A DNA stretch of 64,000 nucleotides from Anaerolineae bacterium (GCA_030425205.1 JAUIAP010000008.1:1-64000); one strand, 5' to 3'. Positions 16,177 to 25,991 are shown, counted from the stretch's first letter. The notes: a model not told the origin generated them from the sequence alone. Translations and numbers: made by a program.

Positions 16177-18279
16177 TTAACCAATGCGGTATACACGGCC
16201 TTCGCCGGGCAACATCTGCTGGACTTGATAATGTCGGCCGTTGTAAACCAACTGTTCTTCGCCTGAATCGGCGGTCGAAAAATCGAGGGTAAGCGGCACG
16301 TCCGTAGTGACATTTGGAATCAGGGGGATGCCAAACTTCCCGCTGGTCGCCTTGGTGTTGAGATTGACTACAAAGAGATGGGTTGGATGGTCATCCCCCT
16401 GTGTCCAGGCAATCTCTTTCCGCTCACCAAGCGCATCGGGTGGCAGCAGCCAGCGGCACGGCCGACCCTTGATCTGTGCAAACATGCTGTCGAGGTAGAG
16501 GCGCAAGCGCATAATCGTATGGAACAGATGCCCATTGCGTCCCCACACATAGTCACCGTGCGTTGCTTGCGGCCCCTCACTCTGCTGAAAGACGTACAGC
16601 TTGCTGTAATGCTCATTAGGCGCGGGCTCATAGTGGGCATCCCGCACCTCAAATCCTAAGCCCATATAGCTGGGCATATCGGTGAGGAACAGCGCCATAA
16701 ACAGACGCGCCTCGTTGCCGTCTAAATAGAATTCGTCAAAACGGGGATCATCTTTGTCCGCCGTCATGACGGTGAAGCTGGGGGTGCAACTGCGAGTCGC
16801 CGCTAGGTCATCATATTGGCGCAACCGCTGCACAAAGACGGGCGTGCCGACTGGCACAGACTGCAAGTCACCAAGCGTTGTATCGGCATCGGCCGCTTCT
16901 AGGTGATCAAATTCTTCGCCGTAGGTCATGATGTCGCGCGGCGCGATGAATGTTTCGGCAAAGTAACCAAAGTAGCGGGCTCCTTTTTCTTGACGGATGT
17001 AGTTTTTAACCGCCGCTAGAATATCATAATAGTCGTCAATTTCTGAAGGAACCCCATCGGGTCGCATTTGCACGTGCGCCATATCGCCACGCATAAAGTC
17101 AAAGCCATATTTTTGCTGTACGTCCGCGTAATTCTCACAGACATATTGCCAGACGTTTTGGCGCGGCGCGGCGAAGTCAACGGCCCAATCGCGATTGTCG
17201 TCTAGGCGATCATACAGCTTGTAGCGGCTAAGCGGGCCGAAGACGCGGGACATTGACTGGGGCTGGGTGATAAGATAGTCACGCCAGACCATCCCATTAG
17301 AATCGACCGTTTTGGCTTTCGGGTGCTTATTTACTTCCAGCCCGCGAAAAGGGGGTGCCATCGTGCCGGGAACGGGTTCATACCCATACAAATACAGGTG
17401 TTGAATCAGCTGATTGCGGCGGCCGTCGCGTCCAGATTTGTCTTCGGTGGTACCAAACAACAGAAGAATGCGGCGAGATTCGTCTAGGTCGTTGAAGAAG
17501 ATTTCGGCCGAAACTGGCAGTTCTTCCCCAGCCACAGCGGAACCATTTTTCTGTAGAAACGCCCAAATTTGATCCTGCACCGCTTCGTGCAAGTCTGCCC
17601 GCTGGTTGACGATCAGGGTATCTTGTCGTTGCAACCATTCAAAGAGCTGCGGCGAGGCAAGCACGATCTGCGAGTAGCGGTCGGTATGGGGGATCACATC
17701 CATGCCTACCGTTTTGCCAAGTGCGTGCAGAATGTTAATGACGGCTTTCAACTGCTTACCCGTCGTGTTGAGATGCGGTTTTATTTCTGCTAGCTCCGCG
17801 CTGTAAAATTCGTTGTTTAACTGCCAACTGCTCATGCCATAGAGGCTGCCCACAACGCCCGCCTCCCAAATGGGTAGGATGTGGATAGCATCTTGCGCCG
17901 CTGGTAGCGTGAGTGCATATTTGACGATATTCCAAAAACTTTGCACCGTGCGAACGTTAAGGCCGACCATATTGGCCTGTTTAAGCCAGCTACCGTCTGG
18001 CTGGTCTACCACGGGACTGCGGATGGCTGCGGGAAGCGTCGCGGACAGATCTTCGGGATTGCTGTACTGGGGGTCAAAAGCTACGCCCAAGGTTTCCCCT
18101 AAGCGGCTGTTTAAGATAGATAGCGTCTCAGCAGCGGTTAGATTGACAGCCGTTTCTGGCAGCAAGTTGGGAATAAAAGAGGTTTCCCCTTCCTGATAAG
18201 CCGCCAGTAAATCGGTCTTTTCACTTTGCCATTGGTCATGGAACTGTTGATGGACGGTAGGAATCGTAAATCGTTGCAT
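16177..18279 (-). CDS. GH13-like glycoside hydrolase, cytoplasmic
   Basis: The protein has 700 residues and no signal peptide. Three clan GH-H-like motifs are visible: GMDVIPHTD (192-200, region I), FDFMRGDMAHV (393-403, with D399 as likely nucleophile) and GYFAETF (438-444, with E442 as likely acid/base). TDMPSYMGLGFEV could be near region IV. The N-terminal 100 residues and the long insert between regions I and II are atypical, so specificity cannot be assigned. Being intracellular and beside a GH32 enzyme and a sugar importer, it may act on an imported oligosaccharide. The 296-bp leader holds its own candidate LacI site. Confidence 0.65.
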   Translation of the reverse strand: MQRFTIPTVHQQFHDQWQSEKTDLLAAYQEGETSFIPNLLPETAVNLTAAETLSILNSRLGETLGVAFDPQYSNPEDLSATLPAAIRSPVVDQPDGSWLKQANMVGLNVRTVQSFWNIVKYALTLPAAQDAIHILPIWEAGVVGSLYGMSSWQLNNEFYSAELAEIKPHLNTTGKQLKAVINILHALGKTVGMDVIPHTDRYSQIVLASPQLFEWLQRQDTLIVNQRADLHEAVQDQIWAFLQKNGSAVAGEELPVSAEIFFNDLDESRRILLLFGTTEDKSGRDGRRNQLIQHLYLYGYEPVPGTMAPPFRGLEVNKHPKAKTVDSNGMVWRDYLITQPQSMSRVFGPLSRYKLYDRLDDNRDWAVDFAAPRQNVWQYVCENYADVQQKYGFDFMRGDMAHVQMRPDGVPSEIDDYYDILAAVKNYIRQEKGARYFGYFAETFIAPRDIMTYGEEFDHLEAADADTTLGDLQSVPVGTPVFVQRLRQYDDLAATRSCTPSFTVMTADKDDPRFDEFYLDGNEARLFMALFLTDMPSYMGLGFEVRDAHYEPAPNEHYSKLYVFQQSEGPQATHGDYVWGRNGHLFHTIMRLRLYLDSMFAQIKGRPCRWLLPPDALGERKEIAWTQGDDHPTHLFVVNLNTKATSGKFGIPLIPNVTTDVPLTLDFSTADSGEEQLVYNGRHYQVQQMLPGEGRVYRIG

Positions 18280-18381
18280 AATATATTTCGACAGGCAAAA
18301 TCAAACGTTTTTAGAAATTTACTCACGTTTTGCAGCTTATTGTAGAGGCTAGGTAAATGGCATCGAGTATCAAACATTGCG

Positions 18382-18392
18382 AGCGTTTACGC
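18382..18392. promoter_or_regulatory. Candidate LacI-type operator AGCGTTTACGC
   Basis: The core CGTTTACG is shared with the site at 26224-26231 before the substrate-binding protein gene of the same locus. Position and shared core suggest the local LacI regulator, but this is untested. Confidence 0.4.
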
Positions 18393-18398
18393 CATTTG

Positions 18399-18436
18399 TC
18401 TCGCCCTGTTTGTGCAAATGGTCAAACGGGGCGAGA
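18399..18436. other. 14-bp stem hairpin in the leader
   Basis: TCTCGCCCTGTTTG pairs with CAAACGGGGCGAGA around a 10-nt loop, with a single T-G wobble. There is no T-run in the direction of transcription, so it may be an mRNA structural or extragenic element. Confidence 0.5.
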
Positions 18437-18517
18437 TAGACGGCATGTAAGCCGCGTTTGTGTAAAACCAATAGCCGTTTACCTAGTCCCCACGACGGGA
18501 CTGCGCAGCATGAGTTA

Positions 18518-18548
18518 GAAAAGCCCCATCTATGAAGATAGAGCCTTT
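18518..18548 (-). terminator. Terminator after the ABC ATPase gene
   Basis: On the minus strand a GGCTCTATC-type arm pairs imperfectly with GATGGGGCTTTTC, ending in a short T-rich run, 28 bp past the ATPase stop. It would separate the importer transcript from the GH13-like/kinase pair. Confidence 0.5.
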
Positions 18549-18575
18549 CGCAAAGTTTCAATCAGAAGAAGCGCC

Positions 18576-19700
18576 TCAAATAATCCGTAGCTCGGTCTCT
18601 TTGTCAAACAGGTGCATGTTGTCTGAATCCATAATCAGATCAACTTGATCGCCCACTTTTGCCTCAACGCGGATGTCAATCGTCGCCACAAAGGTGCTTT
18701 TGCCAGAATTGACATAGATATGTAGCTCATGTCCCAGCAGTTCAACGACCTCAATCACACCGCGAATTTTGGATTGCGTCGTGATGGGTGGCGCGTAGTC
18801 GGGCGCGTAGATGTGTTCTGGGCGAATACCAAACGTGACGGTTTTGCCAATATACGGCGTGTATGCTTTGGTGCGGTCTGGGGGCGCTTGAACGCGGAAG
18901 TCGCCCGTGTCGATCCAGATGCGATCATCCTCTTTGACCAACGTGGCCTCAAAGAAGTTCATGCTAGGGCTGCCGATAAAGCCAGCGACAAATATATTGC
19001 TCGGTTCGCTATACAGCTCGCGTGGGGAGGCACACTGTTGCAGCGAAGTCGTTTGCACCGTGCCACCTTCGAGTGGTTTCAAAACGGCGATGCGGTCGCC
19101 CATCGTCATCGCTTCGACTTGGTCATGCGTCACGTAGATAAAGGTGGTCTGCAAATCTTTGTGCAGTTTGGAGATGAACGCCCGCGCCGTCACGCGCAGC
19201 TTTGCGTCGAGGTTGGAGAGCGGTTCATCCATCAAAAAGACGGCGGGGTTACGCACGATGGCGCGGCCAACTGCGACACGCTGCCGCTGTCCACCAGAGA
19301 GCGCCTTGGGCTTGCGGTCGAGCAGTGGGTCTAAGCCGAGACTTGCCGACGCATCGCGCACGCGCCGGTCGATCTCGTCTTTAGGCGTTTTGCGCAGCTT
19401 GAGGCCAAACGCCATGTTGTCATAAACGGTCATGTGAGGGTAGAGCGCGTAGGATTGAAACACCATTGCAATGTCCCGATCCTTCGGTGGCACATCATTG
19501 ACGACGCGATCCCCAATGCGGATTTCGCCGTCTGTCACCTCTTCGAGCCCAGCCAACATCCGCAATGCAGTCGATTTGCCACACCCAGAGGGGCCGACAA
19601 ACACGACAAACTCTTTATCTTTAACCGCTAACTCGAAATCACGAATGACGATCACATCGCCAAAACTCTTTTGCACATTATTAAACGTTACGCTTGCCAT
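18576..19700 (-). CDS. Sugar ABC transporter ATP-binding subunit (MsmX/UgpC type)
   Basis: The protein has 374 residues from MASVTFNNVQKSFG. Key motifs are Walker A GPSGCGKST, Q-loop VFQSYALYPHMTV, signature LSGGQRQRVAVGRA, Walker B VFLMDEPLSNLDAKL and switch His in YVTHDQVEAMTMG. The C-terminal 130 residues form the TOBE/regulatory domain typical of CUT1 importers (FGIRPEHIYAPD). It energises the two permeases of this locus. The upstream frame extension lacks a Shine-Dalgarno sequence, so the start is the internal ATG. No TCGGCCGA palindrome occurs in this conserved gene. Confidence 0.93.
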   Translation of the reverse strand: MASVTFNNVQKSFGDVIVIRDFELAVKDKEFVVFVGPSGCGKSTALRMLAGLEEVTDGEIRIGDRVVNDVPPKDRDIAMVFQSYALYPHMTVYDNMAFGLKLRKTPKDEIDRRVRDASASLGLDPLLDRKPKALSGGQRQRVAVGRAIVRNPAVFLMDEPLSNLDAKLRVTARAFISKLHKDLQTTFIYVTHDQVEAMTMGDRIAVLKPLEGGTVQTTSLQQCASPRELYSEPSNIFVAGFIGSPSMNFFEATLVKEDDRIWIDTGDFRVQAPPDRTKAYTPYIGKTVTFGIRPEHIYAPDYAPPITTQSKIRGVIEVVELLGHELHIYVNSGKSTFVATIDIRVEAKVGDQVDLIMDSDNMHLFDKETELRII

Positions 19701-19727
19701 TTTGATTTTCCCTGTCCTATTATTGAG

Positions 19728-19745
19728 GTGGTCAGTCTTGACCAC
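19728..19745. promoter_or_regulatory. Palindrome GTGGTCA-N4-TGACCAC
   Basis: A perfect 7-bp dyad lies in the 83-bp gap before the ATPase gene. It may be an operator or an intercistronic hairpin. No regulator can be assigned. Confidence 0.4.
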
Positions 19746-19783
19746 AAATTGTCGTCATCCGCTTCATTGCGGGAATCATCTAT

Positions 19784-21208
19784 CTACCAAATACTCGCCA
19801 TTTGCCACACGTCGAGCGAGACAAATTCACCGTGATCATTGAGCAACTCAATCCCGACACTCTCAGCACATGCAGGATAAACGCGCCCCGTCAACGCGAC
19901 TTGACCATTGACAAACACTTCAATGATCGACTTATCAATAAAAATCCGCATATCGAGCTGTTCATCGGCTGGCAAAACAAACGTGCCTTCCAACACGCTC
20001 AAATCATACTCTTCGCGCTGCTGACAGGTGCTGTGTGAACGGTCAATCCCAACAAGCCCATAGCGACGGTCGTAGAAGATAGTTGTGTGTTCATCGGCCG
20101 AACACAATACGCGTAACCCCACGCGCCCTAATCCCGGCTCAAACACTGCTCGCAATTCTACTGCATCACCCTTGATGTCACCAAGCGCGTCCAAATTTTC
20201 AGGCGTGATCTGCACATGGTCATGCCGCAACAACTCCAATTCAGGTGCTGGTTTGAAGCCCAATAGACCATTCTCTTGCAACGTCACGATGCGTGGTATC
20301 GCCATCGCACCAGCCCACCCCGCCTGCTCAAGTAACTCATCAGAACGCCCTTCCTGAATCCAGCCCCACATCACGGTACGCCCCCGATCATCAACAAATG
20401 CTTGTGGCGCGTAGAAGAAACGACCCCCCAAATCCAAATGATGTGCGCCAGTTGGCGTAAACAAATTGTCTTTGTACTCGCCTGTTAAATAGGCCGTCCC
20501 GTAACCACGACTGTTGTCCGACACAGAGATGACCAGCACTTTCGTCCCGTCAAAATCGAGTAGCTGCGGACATTCCCAAATCGTGCCGAGCCACATGTCG
20601 TCAAATGTCTCACCCAATGGCGGCGTTAGCGATCCGAGATATTCCCAGTCAATTAGATTTGTGCTGCGATAATGCGGGGCAATTCCCCCTTCACCATGAA
20701 TACCTGCACCGATAATTTGCCGCCACTCATCTCCTTCGCGCCAGACATCATGATCACGAAAACCAATTAAATCATGGTCAGATGGGGAATGAATGACGGG
20801 GTTGCCCTTATATTTTTCCCATTTTTGCAGCGTTGGATCACCTGTGGCAAGATTGGCGTGTTGCGTAAATGGCATTCCATTGACTGGTGCAAGCTGTGTT
20901 CCCGTGTAAAGCACAGTTGGCACACCATCGTTGATGACCATACAGCCTGAGAAGCAGCCTTCTTCATCAAACTCCCCTTCAGTTGGGGTAAAGGCGATGG
21001 GTAAATGTTCCCAATGCACCAAGTCATCGCTGACTGCGTGACCCCAGTGCATGTTGCCCCACAGTGCACCGAATGGGTTATATTGATAGAAAAGATGATA
21101 GCGACCTTGCCACTGAATGACGCCGTTAGGGTCGTTCAACCAGTTACGTTCGGACAGGAAATGATATTGCGGACGATGAGTTGTATCAATCGGAGGTTGC
21201 GTGTCCAT
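19784..21208 (-). CDS. GH32 beta-fructosidase (sucrose hydrolase / levanase type)
   Basis: The protein has 474 residues from ATG; an in-frame TTG 24 bp upstream is less likely. The three GH32 motifs are present: WLNDPNG (23-29, nucleophile D26), FRDHDVW (150-156, a variant of RDP with the stabilising D152 kept) and WECPQL (211-216, acid/base E212). There is no signal peptide, so it acts inside the cell on an imported fructose-containing sugar, for example sucrose or a fructo-oligosaccharide. The C-terminal beta-sandwich is intact (KSIIEVFVNG). The RDH variant might reflect altered substrate. It sits between permease and ATPase genes of the same locus. Confidence 0.9.
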   Translation of the reverse strand: MDTQPPIDTTHRPQYHFLSERNWLNDPNGVIQWQGRYHLFYQYNPFGALWGNMHWGHAVSDDLVHWEHLPIAFTPTEGEFDEEGCFSGCMVINDGVPTVLYTGTQLAPVNGMPFTQHANLATGDPTLQKWEKYKGNPVIHSPSDHDLIGFRDHDVWREGDEWRQIIGAGIHGEGGIAPHYRSTNLIDWEYLGSLTPPLGETFDDMWLGTIWECPQLLDFDGTKVLVISVSDNSRGYGTAYLTGEYKDNLFTPTGAHHLDLGGRFFYAPQAFVDDRGRTVMWGWIQEGRSDELLEQAGWAGAMAIPRIVTLQENGLLGFKPAPELELLRHDHVQITPENLDALGDIKGDAVELRAVFEPGLGRVGLRVLCSADEHTTIFYDRRYGLVGIDRSHSTCQQREEYDLSVLEGTFVLPADEQLDMRIFIDKSIIEVFVNGQVALTGRVYPACAESVGIELLNDHGEFVSLDVWQMASIW

Positions 21209-21285
21209 GTAAAAGGAAACAACTGTTGACAATGGAGCCGCAGACCCACATCATCAACAGCCGTTAGAAAAATGCAGAAAAATTT

Positions 21286-21311
21286 GGAGCGCGGACGCCT
21301 TGTCTGCGCTC
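21286..21311. repeat. REP-like hairpin, second copy of the GGAGCGCGGACG family
   Basis: GAGCGCGGAC and GTCTGCGCTC arms with a 4-nt loop form a strong stem between the second permease and the GH32 gene. It matches one half of the tandem unit at 3260-3312. Confidence 0.6.
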
Positions 21312-21318
21312 TGCATGA

Positions 21319-22197
21319 TTAGCCCTTCACGCCACTTGACGCGATGCTTTCGACAAATGCGCGTTGCAGTGAGAGGTACAGAATTAGCACGGGAACGGTG
21401 ATGATGGTCAGATAGGCCATAATCTCACCCCACGCCACATCAAGCTGGAAGAAGTAGGACACCCCAATCATGACGGGTCGCAGACTCTCCGACTGGACGA
21501 CCATAATAGGCCAGAGGTACTGTCCCCACATGGCGAGGAAGTTGAGAATGGCAACCGTGGCAAAGGTAGGGCCAGAGATGGGAACAACGATGTTGCGATA
21601 AATCTGGAACCATGTTGCACCATCTATTCGCGCTGCTTCAACCAGTTCATACGGGATCGACTTGAAGTTTTGCACAAAGAGGAAGATGGCAAATGCCCCC
21701 GCAATAAACGGGATGATCTGGACGTGATAGCTATCGAGCCAGCCCTGTGTCGCGCAGATAAACGCGCCACTGTCGCAGGTCGTCGAGAGCCACGGCAACT
21801 TGCTGACGATCAGCAGCAGCGGAATGGCAATCGTCTCAAACGGCACGATCAGGGTCGCGATAATCAGCGAGAGAACGACATTTTTGCCCCGCCAGCGCGG
21901 AATCGCCAATGCAAACCCTGCCATTGAATTGACGAGCAGACTGAGCAAAACGGTCAGCGATGTGACAAAGACCGAATTAAAGATAAAGCGCACAATCGGC
22001 ACACGCGAAAACGCTTCTCTGTAGTTATCGAGTGAGAGGTCCCCATACGGCAGGAACGCCAGCAGAGAGCTCGTGTCGCGCAGAAACTGTTCGTCAGGTT
22101 TGAACGACGAGACGATCATAAAGACGAGTGGAAAAAGGAAGATCAGCGCGACAACAATGAGCAGCGCGTAACGGAGAGCGAGTGTTAATTGTTTCAT
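21319..22197 (-). CDS. Sugar ABC transporter permease (MalG type)
   Basis: The protein has 292 residues with about six membrane helices. The EAA loop reads EAARIDGATWFQIYRNIVVP, which docks to the ATPase subunit. It forms the channel with the other permease; its start overlaps that gene's stop by 4 bp (ATGA), so the two are translationally coupled. A long extracytoplasmic loop carries the cysteine-containing TTCDSGAFICATQG segment, unusual for this family and possibly a disulfide. Confidence 0.92.
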   Translation of the reverse strand: MKQLTLALRYALLIVVALIFLFPLVFMIVSSFKPDEQFLRDTSSLLAFLPYGDLSLDNYREAFSRVPIVRFIFNSVFVTSLTVLLSLLVNSMAGFALAIPRWRGKNVVLSLIIATLIVPFETIAIPLLLIVSKLPWLSTTCDSGAFICATQGWLDSYHVQIIPFIAGAFAIFLFVQNFKSIPYELVEAARIDGATWFQIYRNIVVPISGPTFATVAILNFLAMWGQYLWPIMVVQSESLRPVMIGVSYFFQLDVAWGEIMAYLTIITVPVLILYLSLQRAFVESIASSGVKG

Positions 22198-23351
22198 CGT
22201 GCATCATCCTCCCGTGTCAAATAACGTTGAACAAGCGCAATTGACAGGACAACTAAAAAGAAGAAAACGGAGATGGTTGACCCGTATGCAATGTCCTGTT
22301 TGGCAAAGCCACGCTGCACCATCTGGTGGATCACTGTTGTGGTCGAGTCGAGCGGACCACCGCGTGTCATAATATCAACCTGCACGAAGAGGCCAAACGC
22401 CGCCATCGTGATGGTGATAAGGACAAAGACGAAGGTGTTGTGTAAGCCCGGCCATGTGACAAAGCGGAACTGCTGCCATTTGGTTGCGCCCGCGACCTCG
22501 GCCGCCTCATACAGTGAAGTCGGAATCGTCTGCAAACCTGCCAGCCAAATAACCATATGGAAGCCGACCGCTTGCCAAACAGACATGATGATAATGGCGG
22601 GCATGGCTGTGTATTCGTTGCCGATCCAGTCGATGGGTTCATATCGGCCGAAAGTCGCCGCTCCCAACAGATTGTTCAACAACCCGTTATTCCCATCGTA
22701 GATAAACCGCCACAGAATCGCCACGATCACCATCGAAACGACGACAGGTATAAAGTAAATCGCGCGAAAGATATTGATCCCGCGCAGCTTCTGATTGACC
22801 ATCACCGCCAAGGCCAACGCCAATCCAGCTTGCAGCGGAATGACAATCACGGCGAAGTACAAAATGTTGATGATCGAGCGTATAAAGACAGAATCTCCCG
22901 CCATCCATAGACGCTGTGTCGGCCCACTTTGGAAAGAATAGACCTCTTGCAAGCCGTTGTATTGTGGATATTCGGGGTTGTCACGGGTGAATGTACGTGC
23001 GCGAGGAAAGACATAGTTACCCTCGTCGTCCAAAATATATTCCCCCGTGTCAGGGTCGGTCTCTGCCTCAATCGTTAAGATTCGCATCTCGAGCAGTCGC
23101 TCAAAGTTGCGCGTACCGACAAATTCTGTCGGATTGGGTGAAATCAGGCGTTGATTCGTAAAGGCGAATCCAAACGCCATAATAAATGGAATGATCAAGA
23201 ACCCCAGTAAGAGCAGAATCGCGGGGAGCATCATCCCCACGCCCGCACGCGCCTCTTGTGAACGCGCGGGAGAGCGACTGGGACGGCGAGGCGTTTTTAC
23301 GTCTACATGAGCGGGAACCGCTGCGGGACGGTGTGGGCGTGGTGTTGTCAT
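22194..23351 (-). CDS. Sugar ABC transporter permease (MalF type) with extra periplasmic insert
   Basis: The protein has 385 residues. A basic, proline-rich N-terminal cytoplasmic tail (about 40 residues) precedes the first helix (MMLPAILLLLGFLIIPFIM). Between helices 1 and 2 is a roughly 90-residue insert (with ETDPDTGEYILDDEGNY), somewhat as in MalF P2, which may contact the binding protein. The EAA loop is EAAEVAGATKWQQFRFVTWP. It pairs with the MalG-type subunit downstream. Confidence 0.92.
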   Translation of the reverse strand: MTTPRPHRPAAVPAHVDVKTPRRPSRSPARSQEARAGVGMMLPAILLLLGFLIIPFIMAFGFAFTNQRLISPNPTEFVGTRNFERLLEMRILTIEAETDPDTGEYILDDEGNYVFPRARTFTRDNPEYPQYNGLQEVYSFQSGPTQRLWMAGDSVFIRSIINILYFAVIVIPLQAGLALALAVMVNQKLRGINIFRAIYFIPVVVSMVIVAILWRFIYDGNNGLLNNLLGAATFGRYEPIDWIGNEYTAMPAIIIMSVWQAVGFHMVIWLAGLQTIPTSLYEAAEVAGATKWQQFRFVTWPGLHNTFVFVLITITMAAFGLFVQVDIMTRGGPLDSTTTVIHQMVQRGFAKQDIAYGSTISVFFFLVVLSIALVQRYLTREDDAR

Positions 23352-23375
23352 GATGAATGTGGCTAGTGGTTAGTG

Positions 23376-23419
23376 GCTAGTGGCTAGTAAGAAAATAACT
23401 CTCTTACTAGCCCACTAGC
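23376..23419. other. Intercistronic stem-loop between binding protein and permease genes
   Basis: A GCTAGTGGCTAGTAAG arm pairs with CTTACTAGCCCACTAGC, with one bulge and an 11-nt loop. The left arm is part of a run of imperfect GTGGCTAGTG repeats from 23360. Such hairpins after binding-protein genes often raise the binding protein to permease ratio by protecting upstream mRNA. Confidence 0.6.
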
Positions 23420-23432
23420 GACTAGCAACTAT

Positions 23433-25991
23433 TTACTGATTTGCAATCGCGTCGTTCTGAATGTCAGGGCCAACTTCTGACCCGTCAAAGCCGTAGTTGC
23501 TGTTGGCTTCCAAGTCGGCGTTGATTTCGTCGGCCGCTGCGTCGAGCGCATCGAGGACATCCGCACCGTTGGCGATGTCGGCCAGTGCCTTTTCAAAGGT
23601 CAACGCTGCTGAGAGATACGCAGGTGTGGGTGGGCGCAAGGTTGCTTGCTCATCGCTGAGTGCGAAGAACACTTCAAGCGGGCCGCCTTCTGCGTAATTT
23701 TCTGTCAATGCCGCCGCGCTACGTGTTGATGGAACGAGACCCGTGCCGTCAGAGAAGGCAGCGAGGAACTCGTCTTGAATCGCGTGGGCGATGAAGGCGT
23801 TGGCACATTCTGGCTGCTGAGAATCGGCCGAAACACCGAACTGCCAACTACCGGCACCGATGCGGCTGCCGTTGCCAAAGTCTGGAGCTGGCAAGAACAG
23901 CACGTCGTCGCCAAATGCTTCGACTGCACCAAGTGCCGCCCAGTTACCGTTCCATTGCAGGGCGTATTTGCCATCGAGGAAGCCAGTGTCACGGTCTGCA
24001 CCATCTTGTGAGGTTCCGGGAACAAGGCCACGGTCAAACAGTGATTGCCACCATTCGCCAAACGCAATCGCCTCGTCACCGTTGATTGCGCCTTCGGCCG
24101 TTGTGAAGGTTGAACGGTCGATGATGTCGCCGCCGAATGACTGCATCAGGGGAGAGAAGGCATAGGGATACCATTCACCCGTCCACGCCATGCCGACATC
24201 AAGTGCGTTGTCGAAGTCGCCCGTTGCCTGCAATGTTTCCAATGCCGCGTCGAACTCTTCCAACGTCCATGGGTTGTCGAGCGTCGGGATGCGAATGTCA
24301 TTTGCTTCTAAAACAGAGCGGCGTGCGAACATCGCAATGGCTGCGTCCCAGAGACCGACTGAATACAGTTCGCCATTCCATTCACCCAATGCACCCGCCA
24401 AGAAGCCATCTGTCGCGCCTGCTGGTAGGTCGAGTGGCTGCATGTATTCTGCCCATGCCCAGTTCGGCATCACGGGGCCATCTACGTCGATGATGTCTGG
24501 CAAATCACCAGCCAACGCTGCCGCAACGATTGATTCGTTATAGCTTTCCTGTGGAAAATCTTGGATGCTGACTTCGCAAGAGGTTTGTGAGCTATTGAAG
24601 CTATCGACGATGCTCAACAAAATAGCACGCTCGGTCTCATTACCTGCACCGTGATACCACATTGAGACGGGCGCCATCTCGCCGTTGCCTTCAGGCATTG
24701 CGTCGTCTTCGTCCGTTACGCCGGCATCTTCCATTGGAGCCACAGTCCCTTGTGAAATGGGGTCGTTCTGGATGTCGGGGCCAACTTCTGACCCATCAAA
24801 GCCGTAGTTGCTGTTGGCTTCCAAGTCGGCGTTGATTTCATCGGCCGCTGCGTCGAGCGCGTCTGCAACATCTGCACCATTGGCGATGTCGGCAAGCGCT
24901 TTTTCAAACGTCAATGCGGCTGAGAGGTAGGCTGGTGTTGGTGGGCGCAATGTCGCCTGTTGGTTGCTAAGCGCGAAGAACGGTTCCAGTGGACCACCGG
25001 GCGCGTAGTTTTCAGTCAATGCAGCCGCGCTGCGTGTTGATGGAACGAGACCCGTGCCGTCAGAGAAGGCAGCGAGGAACTCGTCTTGAATTGCATGGGC
25101 GATAAAGTCGTTGGCACATTCGACGTTTTGCGAATCGGCCGAAATACCAAACTGCCAGCTACCTGCACCGATGCGGCTGCCGTTGCCAAAGTCTGGGGCT
25201 GGCAAGAACAGCACGTCGTCGCCAAACGCTTCGAGCGCGCCAAGTGCCGCCCAGTTACCGTTCCATTGCAGGGCATATTTGCCATCGAGGAAGCCAGTGT
25301 CACGGTCTGCACCATCTTGTGAGGTTCCGGGAACGAGGCCACGGTCAAAAAGTGATTGCCACCATTCGCCAAACGCCATTGCCTCTTCGCCGTTGATTGC
25401 GCCTTCGGCCGTTGTGAAGGTTGAACGGTCGATGATGTCGCCACCGAATGATTGCATAAAGGGCGAGAATGCGTATGGATACCATTCACCTGTCCATGCC
25501 ATACCGACATCAAGTGCGTTGTCGAAGTCGCCCGTCGCCTGCAATGTTTCCAATGCCGCGTCGAACTCTTCTAACGTCCATGGGTTGTCGAGCGTCGGGA
25601 TGCGAATGTCATTTGCCTCTAAAACAGAGCGGCGTGCGAACATCGCAATGGCTGCGTCCCAGAGACCAACTGAATAAACTTCGCCATTCCATTCACCAAC
25701 TGCGCCGGGCAGGAAGCCGTCGAGCGCACCCGCTGGCAGGTCGAGAGGCTGCATATACTCCGCCCATGCCCAGTTCGGCATCACGGGGCCATCTACGTCG
25801 ATGATGTCTGGCAAGTCACCAGCCAACGCCGCCGCAACGACCGATTCGTTATAGCTTTCTTGCGGGAAATCTGCGATTTCGACCATGCAAGAGCTTTGCG
25901 AGCTATTGAAGCTATCTACGATGCTCAACAAAATAGCACGCTCTGTCTCGTTACCTGCACCGTGATACCACATTGAAACAGCCGCTGCCTC
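23433..25991 (-). repeat. Intragenic tandem duplication (unit offset 1311 bp)
   Basis: The left copy (about 23433-24680) and right copy (about 24744-25991) share most bases, with mainly third-position differences. The TCGGCCGA palindrome is kept at equivalent places (23824 and 25135, exactly 1311 bp apart). Confidence 0.9.

Larger units (their letters stand above)
18280..18575. other. Long leader/intergenic region inside the sugar locus
   Basis: From right to left it holds a terminator for the ATPase gene (18518-18548), a long hairpin (18399-18436), a candidate LacI-type half-site (18382-18392) and a 100-bp AT-rich stretch before the GH13-like gene. A 63-codon minus-strand frame (18370-18561) spans the hairpin; its C-terminal part reads protein-like (LAPFDHLHKQGETNG) but is unrecognised and may be a remnant. 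Confidence 0.5.

Noticed and set aside
18370-18561. 63-codon minus-strand frame in the sugar-locus leader
   Set aside because: It spans a terminator-like hairpin and a perfect stem; part reads protein-like but no family is recognised and a structured leader explains the region better.
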